5,306 nucleotides of DNA from an uncultured Bacteroides sp. GTDB taxonomy: Bacteria; Bacteroidota; Bacteroidia; Bacteroidales; Bacteroidaceae. The notes under the pieces were generated by a model, which was given only the letters and a program-made list of their open reading frames with translations, searched no databases and was not told the DNA's origin. Where the stretch lies: the NCBI GenBank assembly GCA_902472795.1, contig CABROZ010000131.1, positions 1 through 5,306 of the forward strand. Direction: 5' to 3'. Each line of letters opens with the position of its first letter. Position 1 is the first letter of the stretch. This document shows positions 1 to 5,306 of the stretch, in pieces. Both the position numbers and the translations under genes were made by a program.

Positions 1-37
1 AAAACGTAATACAATCAATTGCTTTATTAAAACGCTG

Positions 38-45
38 CAAAGGTA
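38..45 (-). promoter_or_regulatory. Candidate Bacteroides-type -7 promoter box for a gene beyond the left edge
   Basis: Read on the minus strand this is TACCTTTG, an exact match to the Bacteroides sigma-ABfr -7 consensus TAnnTTTG. It points left, away from the synthetase gene, and leaves about 37 bases of AT-rich leader before the window ends, so the start codon would lie outside. No TTTG-like -33 element is seen at the expected 19-21 base spacing. Phased T-tracts lie upstream of it at 81-120. The consensus match is direct observation; promoter function is inferred. Confidence 0.45.
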
Positions 46-80
46 TGTACTTTTTAAATATGTTGTTCTCCTTACACCCA

Positions 81-120
81 TTTTTTTTAGAGTTTTTTTG
101 GAAGTTTTTCTGTAACTTTT
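81..120. other. Four phased T-tracts in an AT-rich intergenic gap (possible curved DNA)
   Basis: T-runs at 81-88, 93-99, 105-109 and 117-120 have centres about 11-11.5 bases apart, close to one helical turn. Phased A/T tracts of this kind are known to bend DNA. They lie about 36-75 bases upstream of the leftward -7 box at 38-45, where A-rich or curved DNA can aid RNA polymerase. The rest of the 1-167 gap shows no credible gene, and no clear terminator hairpin was found after the synthetase stop codon. Curvature is inferred from spacing alone. Confidence 0.4.
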
Positions 121-167
121 CGCAATTAACTGTATATGAGGATATTCGTTATATGTTAAAAAACACA

Positions 168-1841
168 TTACTCTACTGCGATGCTATTATAGAGGTATCT
201 TTTAATGCTTCGCTTGGGTGTTTTCTCGAATTCAGTCGGATAAAGCTGTATCTGGCTGACCTTCTCGTAAGCAGCGACGCTTTCGTTCAGGCTCTTCAGA
301 TTCTCGTCCATGATGGCTTTCAGGTTATTAGGGTTGTTCAATCCTAAGGAATCGAGTGCCTCGTAGTCGGCATAAACCAACGCCACCAACTTCTTGTTGC
401 GCTCTATCACCAGACTTTCCAGCACGAAAGGCAGGTTGTTGAGGCGTGCTTCTATCTCTTCGGGGAAGATGTTCTGCCCGTTCGAGCCTAAGATCATGGT
501 CTTGCTGCGTCCACGGATAAAGAGGTTGCCTTTGTCGTCGAGCAGCCCCAAGTCGCCAGTGCGCAACCATCCGTCTTCGGTAAATTCCTCGCGGGTAGCA
601 TCGGGGTTCTTATAATAGCCTGCCATCACGTTTTCACCCCGCACTTGAATTTCTCCATATTTTGCCTCCGGATTGTCTTTCTGGATGCGGGCTTCCATAA
701 TGTCGAGCACCCGACCCGATGAAGTGGGCACAAATTCGTTCCACGGAGCATAGCTGATGAGCGGCGCACACTCGGTCATGCCATAGCCGATAGTGAAAGG
801 AAACTTAATGCGATGGAAAAACTCTTCTACCTCGGGATTCATGGCGGCGCCTCCGATGATGACTTCCTTGAAACGGCCCCCCAGCGCATCAATCAGCTTC
901 TTGCGAATCTGACCGTAAATCTGCCCGTCGAGCAACGGAATGTTAAGTGCCCAACGCATGCTGCGTCGGTTGATGATGGGCTGAATGACATTCTTGTAGA
1001 TCTTTTCGATGACGAGCGGAACGGTGATGATCAGATTGGGCTTTACTTCTTCGAAGGCCTTCATCAATATCTTAGGCGAAGGGATTTTCCCTAACAAGGT
1101 GATGTGAGTTCCTACAGCCGTAGCCGTCAGGAAGTCGAACGCGCAACCATATGCATGTGCCAAAGGCAGAAACGACAGAATTCTGTCGCCTCGCTCCAGC
1201 AGTTTGGACCGAATGCCGAATGTCACGTTGCCGGCCAGGTTGTTGCCTGTCAGCATCACTCCCTTGCTGAAGCCGGTTGTGCCCGAAGTATAATTCAGCA
1301 CCATCACCTTGTCATTGCTCAACTCGGTATATAGTACGTCTTTCTTCGTGAAGCCGTCGGGATAGTGTTTGTCCATCTCCTCATTCTGATGTTTGAGAAA
1401 AAGCTGGATGGTCTCGCCGTCGCGCTGGTACAGGCAGCGGAAGTCGGTGAGCGAGAAGACACCGCGAAGTCCGGTCAGACGTTCTTCCTCGAGGTGTTCC
1501 CAAATGTGGTCGCTTGTAAAAAGGAAAACCGACTCGGAATGGTTGACGATGTGATGGACATCGTTCGGACTGAAGTCTTGCAGAATGGGCACCACAATTC
1601 CTCCGTACGTAACGACGGCCATGTAGGCAATGCACCAGCGGGAATTGTTCTTTCCGATAATGGATATTTTGTCGCCACGCCGCAGCTGGCAATACTTGAA
1701 CAGCAGATGCAGACGGGCAATCTCGCGAGCCACGTCGCCATACGAATAAGTTACGTCTTCTCCGTAATCGGTATAGCACGGAAGGTCCCAATTCTCGCGA
1801 AAGCTGCGTTCGTACAGCTTGATGAAATTTTCTTGTATCAT
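168..1841 (-). CDS. Long-chain fatty acid-CoA ligase (AMP-forming acyl-CoA synthetase)
   Basis: This 557-residue protein of the ANL adenylating superfamily should activate a fatty acid with ATP and load it onto CoA in the cytoplasm, releasing AMP and PPi. The large N-terminal domain spans roughly residues 20-430. It carries the ATP-binding A3 loop YTSGTTGFSKG (184-194), the A5 motif GYGMTECAP (352-360) and the A7 motif GWLRTGDLG (424-432). The small C-terminal domain follows, with the hinge and A8 region RGRSKTMILGSNGQNIFPEE at 443-462. Length and motif order fit FadD/FAA-type long-chain synthetases; the chain-length preference cannot be read from sequence. Oddly, the C-terminal A10 motif reads TPKRSIKR (541-548), so the usual catalytic lysine position may be Ser545. 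The gene is divergent from mtaB, and its ATG lies 23 bases from a -7 box and touches an inverted repeat. No Shine-Dalgarno is visible, as is usual in Bacteroidetes. Confidence 0.93.
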   Translation of the reverse strand: MIQENFIKLYERSFRENWDLPCYTDYGEDVTYSYGDVAREIARLHLLFKYCQLRRGDKISIIGKNNSRWCIAYMAVVTYGGIVVPILQDFSPNDVHHIVNHSESVFLFTSDHIWEHLEEERLTGLRGVFSLTDFRCLYQRDGETIQLFLKHQNEEMDKHYPDGFTKKDVLYTELSNDKVMVLNYTSGTTGFSKGVMLTGNNLAGNVTFGIRSKLLERGDRILSFLPLAHAYGCAFDFLTATAVGTHITLLGKIPSPKILMKAFEEVKPNLIITVPLVIEKIYKNVIQPIINRRSMRWALNIPLLDGQIYGQIRKKLIDALGGRFKEVIIGGAAMNPEVEEFFHRIKFPFTIGYGMTECAPLISYAPWNEFVPTSSGRVLDIMEARIQKDNPEAKYGEIQVRGENVMAGYYKNPDATREEFTEDGWLRTGDLGLLDDKGNLFIRGRSKTMILGSNGQNIFPEEIEARLNNLPFVLESLVIERNKKLVALVYADYEALDSLGLNNPNNLKAIMDENLKSLNESVAAYEKVSQIQLYPTEFEKTPKRSIKRYLYNSIAVE

Positions 1842-1867
1842 TGCACAAATAATTGATGAGTGTGCAA
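1841..1867. promoter_or_regulatory. Perfect inverted repeat TTGCACA-N13-TGTGCAA, candidate operator
   Basis: Two perfect 7-base arms (1841-1847 and 1861-1867) flank a 13-base AT-rich spacer. One arm ends on the first base of the synthetase start codon and the other overlaps its candidate -7 box (1865-1872). If transcription starts about 7 bases past that box, the upstream arm is not in the mRNA. A protein-binding site on DNA is therefore likelier than an RNA hairpin. The symmetry is seen directly; the binding protein is unknown and the repeat could be chance. Confidence 0.4.
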
Positions 1868-1872
1868 AAATA
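1865..1872 (-). promoter_or_regulatory. Candidate -7 promoter box for the acyl-CoA synthetase
   Basis: On the minus strand this reads TATTTTTG, matching the Bacteroides -7 consensus TAnnTTTG. It would give a leader of roughly 15-20 bases before the ATG whose first base is at 1841. No clear TTTG element is found 19-21 bases upstream; that stretch overlaps the opposing -7 box at 1895-1902. The match is visible, but its use is inferred from position. Confidence 0.45.
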
Positions 1873-1894
1873 GGGATTTTAGATGAATAATATG

Positions 1895-1902
1895 TATATT
1901 TG
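1895..1902 (+). promoter_or_regulatory. Candidate -7 promoter box for mtaB and the downstream genes
   Basis: The sequence TATATTTG matches the Bacteroides -7 consensus TAnnTTTG. Transcription would start near 1909, leaving a leader of about 22 bases before the ATG at 1931. The box lies inside the in-frame extension that would start at 1883, so it argues against that longer start for mtaB. The -33 element is not recognisable. It is probably the main promoter for the three rightward genes. Confidence 0.5.
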
Positions 1903-1930
1903 CGGCCTGAAAGTGATTATTTATAAGTTT

Positions 1931-3250
1931 ATGATAGATACGAACATATTTCAAGATAAGACGGCGGTTTACTATACATTAGGCTGTAAACTGAACTTTT
2001 CCGAGACATCGACCATCGGTCGCATCTTGCGCGAAGCGGGCATACGCACCGCACGCAAGGGGGAAAAGGCTGACATCTGCGTAGTGAATACCTGCTCGGT
2101 GACGGAAGTGGCCGACAAAAAATGCAGGCGGGCCATCCACAAGCTGATTAAGCAACACCCGGGCGCCTTTGTGGTGGTGACCGGATGCTACGCACAGCTG
2201 AAACCCGACACCGTAGCCGACATCGAGGGTGTGGACGTAGTGCTGGGCGCCGAGCAGAAGAAGGACGTACTGAACTACTTAGGCGACCTGCAAAAGCACC
2301 TCCATGGCGAAGCCCATACCTCGGCGCTGAAAGACATCCGCACGTTTGCCCCCTCCTGCTCGCGGGGCGACCGCACACGCTTCTTCCTCAAGGTGCAGGA
2401 CGGATGCGACTATTACTGCTCGTACTGCACCATCCCCTTTGCACGCGGACGCAGCCGCAACGGCAGCATCGCATCGCTGGTGGAGCAGGCACGCCAGGCC
2501 GCTGCCGAAGGCGGACGCGAAATAGTGCTGACCGGCGTCAACATTGGCGACTTCGGGAAATCGACCGGCGAAACCTTCTTCGACTTGGTGCAGGCGCTGG
2601 ACGAAGTAGAGGGCATCGAACGCTACCGCATTTCCTCCATCGAGCCTAATCTGCTGACCGATGAGATCATCGACTTCGTGTCGCGTTCGAAGCGCTTCAT
2701 GCCTCACTTCCACATTCCCCTGCAATCGGGTTGCGACGAAGTGCTGAAGCTGATGCGCCGACGCTATGACACGGCCTTGTTTGCCGCCAAAGTACGGAAA
2801 ATAAAGGAAGTGATGCCCGATGCCTTCATCGGTGTGGACGTGATAGTAGGTACGCGTGGCGAAACCGAAGAGTACTTCGAACGCGCATACGAGTTTATCC
2901 GTAGTCTGGACGTCACCCAGCTGCACGTGTTCAGCTACTCCGAACGTCCCGGCACACAGGCCTTGAAGATAGACCACATCGTCCCGCCCGAAGAGAAGCA
3001 CCGCCGCAGCCAGCGTCTGCTGGAACTGTCGGACGAAAAGACGCATGCCTTCTACGCTCGCCACATCGGACAAACCCTGCCCGTATTGCTGGAACGTTCC
3101 AAGGCCGGTGCCCCCATGCATGGCTTCACGGCCAACTACATACGCGTGGAAGTGCCCCACGACGACCGACTCGACAATAAGGTGATTCCCATCACCTTAG
3201 GCGACTTCAACGACGACGGCACTGCCCTGCTGGGACAAATCAGACTTTAA
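1931..3250 (+). CDS. mtaB: tRNA (N6-L-threonylcarbamoyladenosine(37)-C2)-methylthiotransferase MtaB
   Basis: This radical-SAM enzyme adds a methylthio group to t6A at position 37 of tRNAs reading ANN codons, giving ms2t6A and supporting accurate decoding. From the chosen start it has 439 residues, normal for the family. The N-terminal MTTase domain (about 11-125) has the three cluster-binding cysteines C19 (in LGCKLN), C55 (in NTCS) and C86 (in TGCYAQ). The radical-SAM domain carries CDYYCSYC with C159, C163 and C166, and the PLQSGCDEVLKLMRRRY stretch at 263-279. The C-terminal ~60 residues fit a TRAM domain for RNA binding. LGCKLN and the RTRFFLKVQDGC region favour MtaB over MiaB or RimO. 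The loop usually reading GFPGET is GTRGET (307-312). I chose the ATG at 1931 because it starts just before the conserved domain and the earlier in-frame ATGs at 1883 and 1892 lie upstream of or in the likely promoter. The gene heads the rightward cluster. Confidence 0.93.
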   Translation: MIDTNIFQDKTAVYYTLGCKLNFSETSTIGRILREAGIRTARKGEKADICVVNTCSVTEVADKKCRRAIHKLIKQHPGAFVVVTGCYAQLKPDTVADIEGVDVVLGAEQKKDVLNYLGDLQKHLHGEAHTSALKDIRTFAPSCSRGDRTRFFLKVQDGCDYYCSYCTIPFARGRSRNGSIASLVEQARQAAAEGGREIVLTGVNIGDFGKSTGETFFDLVQALDEVEGIERYRISSIEPNLLTDEIIDFVSRSKRFMPHFHIPLQSGCDEVLKLMRRRYDTALFAAKVRKIKEVMPDAFIGVDVIVGTRGETEEYFERAYEFIRSLDVTQLHVFSYSERPGTQALKIDHIVPPEEKHRRSQRLLELSDEKTHAFYARHIGQTLPVLLERSKAGAPMHGFTANYIRVEVPHDDRLDNKVIPITLGDFNDDGTALLGQIRL

Positions 3251-3303
3251 CCCCGACGACCGTTTTCATATCCATCCTATAAGAACAATACAATCATCCC
3301 ACC

Positions 3304-4203
3304 GTGAAATCGAAACTTATCTATTTGCTCACCTATGCCGGAATGTGGCTGCTGGCCCTGCTGCCTTTCAGAGCCATCTACATCCTGTCCGACGGACTGG
3401 CTTTCCTGATGCAGCACGTCATCCGCTACCGCCGGAAGGTGGTACGCACCAACCTGCGGAACTCCTTTCCCGAAAAGACGGACGAAGAGCTGAAAGAGAT
3501 AGAAGACAAGTTCTACCACTACATCTGCGACTACATCCTCGAAGAAGTGAAAACCCTGAGAATATCCTTCGAAGAGCTGACCCGGCGCATGACCTACCAA
3601 AACAAGGAGCAATACCTCGACATGATTGAAAAACATGGCGGCATCGTACTCCTCATCCCCCACTATGCCAACTTCGAATGGATTATCGGCATGGGAGCTA
3701 TCATGCAACCCGGCGACCTTCCGGTACAAGTCTATAAACCTTTGCACAATCCCTACCTGGACGAAATGTTCAAGCGCATCCGCTCGCGCTTCGGCGGATA
3801 CAACGTGCCCAAGCACTCCACGGCACGCGAAATGATAAAGCTGCGCCGCGAGCACAAGCGCATGGCCGTGGGACTGATCACCGACCAGTCGCCCAACCGC
3901 AGCGAAGCACACTACTGGACCACCTTCCTCCATCAGGACACCGTGTTCATGGACGGAGCCGAACGCATTGCCCGAATGATGGACTTCCCCGTCTTCTACT
4001 GCGAACTGATACGCCAGAAGCGGGGACACTGCCGGGTAGTCTTCGACCTGATCACCGAAAGCCCCAAGCAAACCGCCGACGGCGAGATAACCGAATGCTT
4101 CGCCCGAAGACTGGAGCAAACCATCCGACGCGACCCGCCCTACTGGTTCTGGTCGCACAAACGCTGGAAACTGAAACGTGAAGACGTCATACACCATGGA
4201 TAA
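3304..4203 (+). CDS. LpxL/HtrB-family acyltransferase (lipid A biosynthesis type)
   Basis: This 299-residue protein belongs to the bacterial lipid A acyltransferase family, which moves an acyl chain onto lipid A or a related lipid at the cytoplasmic face of the inner membrane. A hydrophobic segment near residues 5-37 would anchor it. The catalytic HX4E motif is H120-YANF-E125, preceded by a hydrophobic strand at 113-119. TDQSP (193-197) and the closing PYWFWSHKRWK (279-289) also fit the family. The start is GTG at 3304; the next in-frame ATG (3343) would delete part of the membrane segment, so GTG is preferred. It follows mtaB by 53 bases with no terminator-like hairpin and overlaps the glycosyltransferase start, so it is probably co-transcribed with both. 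The actual acceptor is uncertain: lipid A is the default for the family, but another Bacteroidetes membrane lipid is possible. Confidence 0.88.
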   Translation: MKSKLIYLLTYAGMWLLALLPFRAIYILSDGLAFLMQHVIRYRRKVVRTNLRNSFPEKTDEELKEIEDKFYHYICDYILEEVKTLRISFEELTRRMTYQNKEQYLDMIEKHGGIVLLIPHYANFEWIIGMGAIMQPGDLPVQVYKPLHNPYLDEMFKRIRSRFGGYNVPKHSTAREMIKLRREHKRMAVGLITDQSPNRSEAHYWTTFLHQDTVFMDGAERIARMMDFPVFYCELIRQKRGHCRVVFDLITESPKQTADGEITECFARRLEQTIRRDPPYWFWSHKRWKLKREDVIHHG

Positions 4204-5233
4204 AAAAATAGCTGTCGTCATTCTGAACTGGAACGGATGCGGGATGCTCCGTACCTATCTGCCCTCCGTTGTGTCCTATTCCGAGGCCGACGGAGCCATC
4301 GTTTACGTAGCCGACAACGGCTCGACGGACAACTCCGTCGAAACCGTACGCCGCGAATTTCCCTCCGTCCGCCTCATCACGCTGGACCGCAACTACGGTT
4401 TTGCCGACGGATACAACCTGGCCCTGAAACAGGTAGAGGCCGAATACGTCGTCCTGCTGAACTCCGACGTCGAAGTCACCGAGCACTGGCTTGCCCCGCT
4501 GACCGAGTACATGGACGCCCACCCCGAAGTAGCAGGCTGCCAACCCAAGATCAGGAGCCTGCGGCAAAAGGACCTGTTCGAATACGCCGGAGCCGCCGGC
4601 GGATACATCGACAAGTACGGTTACCCCTTCTGCCGAGGCCGCATCATGGGCGCAGTCGAGGCCGACAATGGTCAGTACGATACCATCGCCCCGGTATTCT
4701 GGGCTACCGGTGCAGCCTTGTTCATCCGTCTGAAAGACTACCGCGAAGCCGGCGGACTGGATGGACGGTTCTTTGCCCACATGGAAGAGATAGACCTGTG
4801 CTGGCGACTGCGTGCACGCGGCCGGAAACTGGTATGTATTCCCCAGAGCGTAGTCTATCACTTGGGAGGCGCCACACTGACCAAGGAAAACCCGCGCAAA
4901 ACCTTCCTGAACTTCCGCAACAACCTGCTGATGCTTTACAAGAACCTGCCCGAAGACGAACTGAAATCCGTGATGCGCACCCGTGCCCTGCTCGACTATG
5001 TGGCCGCACTGAACTTCCTGCTAAAGTTGCAGGGACCCAACGCCATGGCCGTCCTCCGTGCCCGTCGTGCCTACCACGACCTGCGCAAGGATTTTGCCGC
5101 TTCGCGCGAAGAGAACCAGCAGAAGGCCGTCCTGACACAGATTCCCGAACGGATCAGCCAAAGCATCCTGAAAGCCTTCTACCTGCAAGGCAAAAAGACC
5201 TTCACCCGGCTGATGAACATCCGCCCGGCATAA
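4196..5233 (+). CDS. Family 2 glycosyltransferase (GT-A fold, rhamnosyltransferase-like)
   Basis: This 345-residue enzyme should transfer a sugar from a nucleotide-sugar donor to an envelope glycan or glycolipid at the cytoplasmic side. The GT-A domain spans about residues 4-230. It shows VVILNWNG (7-14), ADNGSTD (39-45) with D40 for nucleotide binding, NYGFADGYN (66-74), and the metal-binding D91-V-E93 in LLNSDVEV. The WATGAALFIR strand lies at 169-178, and the acceptor/catalytic region GGLDGRFFAHMEEIDLCWR at 186-204. The C-terminal ~100 residues look helical with no clear membrane span. The ATG at 4196 lies inside the end of the acyltransferase gene, an 8-base overlap (ATGGATAA), which suggests translational coupling. 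An in-frame GTG at 4178 would add six residues (MKTSYT) before the usual family N-terminus, so it is less likely. Donor and acceptor sugars cannot be told from sequence; pairing with a lipid acyltransferase hints at a glycolipid or LPS-type product. Confidence 0.9.
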   Translation: MDKKIAVVILNWNGCGMLRTYLPSVVSYSEADGAIVYVADNGSTDNSVETVRREFPSVRLITLDRNYGFADGYNLALKQVEAEYVVLLNSDVEVTEHWLAPLTEYMDAHPEVAGCQPKIRSLRQKDLFEYAGAAGGYIDKYGYPFCRGRIMGAVEADNGQYDTIAPVFWATGAALFIRLKDYREAGGLDGRFFAHMEEIDLCWRLRARGRKLVCIPQSVVYHLGGATLTKENPRKTFLNFRNNLLMLYKNLPEDELKSVMRTRALLDYVAALNFLLKLQGPNAMAVLRARRAYHDLRKDFAASREENQQKAVLTQIPERISQSILKAFYLQGKKTFTRLMNIRPA

Positions 5234-5252
5234 GGCCACCCTTAACCCTTCC

Positions 5253-5306
5253 GACACGGCGTACAGGGGCAACTTTGTACGGGTGTGAGAGACACTTGTA
5301 CGGCTC
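5253..5306. repeat. Short degenerate GTAC-centred repeats, cut by the window edge
   Basis: Three related units are centred on GTAC at 5261, 5277 and 5298. GACAC precedes the first and third (5253 and 5291). TTGTACGG recurs exactly at 5275 and 5296, a 21-base period, while the first interval is 16. The first two units also form an inverted repeat CGTACA-N10-TGTACG (5260-5281), and GTGT-gagag-ACAC lies at 5283-5295. There is no T-run, so a standard intrinsic terminator is not supported within the window. The array may continue to the right; its function is unknown. Confidence 0.5.

Noticed and set aside
1..82. Minus-strand open frame starting with ATG near 82 and running off the left edge
   Set aside because: Only about 27 codons are visible, they have unlike codon use, and the stretch contains a better-supported promoter box.
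102..120. AAGTT/AACTT inverted repeat as a terminator for the synthetase
   Set aside because: The arms are only five AT-rich base pairs, and in the direction of transcription no T-run follows.
45..347. 100-residue plus-strand open frame running from the AT-rich gap into the synthetase gene
   Set aside because: It begins in low-complexity T-rich DNA, overlaps the leftward promoter box and then runs antisense through the synthetase C-terminus.
1883..1930. Upstream extension of mtaB from the ATG at 1883 or 1892
   Set aside because: The added 16 residues are not expected in the family, and the stretch holds the likely promoter box at 1895-1902.
2279..3160. 293-residue open frame on the minus strand opposite mtaB
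   Set aside because: It lies wholly inside mtaB, which has all expected cysteine motifs; the antisense translation resembles no protein family I know.
4199..4208. Run of seven A at the glycosyltransferase start as a programmed slippage site
   Set aside because: The run simply encodes Lys-Lys in an intact frame with the normal family N-terminus; nothing suggests frameshifting is needed.
3277..4221. 314-residue open frame on the minus strand opposite the acyltransferase
   Set aside because: It is a shadow of the real gene's codon bias; its translation shows no recognisable family motif, while the plus-strand protein has clear catalytic motifs.

Overview
The window looks like chromosomal DNA of a Bacteroidales bacterium, most likely Bacteroides or Phocaeicola. 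The evidence is three matches to the Bacteroides -7 promoter consensus TAnnTTTG upstream of or between genes, no recognisable Shine-Dalgarno sequences, moderate GC in the genes against very AT-rich gaps, and protein sequences of Bacteroidetes character. This is inferred from sequence features and recall, not from a database search.

Layout. Positions 1-167 are a very AT-rich gap. It holds a candidate leftward promoter (38-45) for a gene beyond the left edge, with four helically phased T-tracts (81-120) upstream of it. A complete leftward gene for a long-chain acyl-CoA synthetase fills 168-1841. From 1842 to 1930 lies a compact divergent control region with two outward-facing -7 boxes and a perfect 7-bp inverted repeat touching the synthetase start codon. 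Three rightward genes follow: mtaB, a tRNA methylthiotransferase (1931-3250); an LpxL/HtrB-type acyltransferase (3304-4203, GTG start); and a family 2 glycosyltransferase (4196-5233). The last two overlap by 8 bases. No terminator-like hairpin is visible between the rightward genes, so they probably form one transcription unit. The last ~50 bases hold short degenerate GTAC-centred repeats that run off the right edge.

How the genes may work together. The acyl-CoA synthetase activates free fatty acids. The acyltransferase should add acyl chains to lipid A or a related envelope lipid, and the coupled glycosyltransferase probably adds sugar to an envelope glycan or glycolipid. MtaB is a tRNA-modification housekeeping enzyme that seems to share only the transcript. 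All four proteins belong to known families and all four reading frames are intact. I found no sign of a wholly new system. The most interesting signals are regulatory (the divergent promoter with its palindrome, the phased T-tracts and the right-edge repeats), plus an apparent displacement of the synthetase's usual catalytic lysine.
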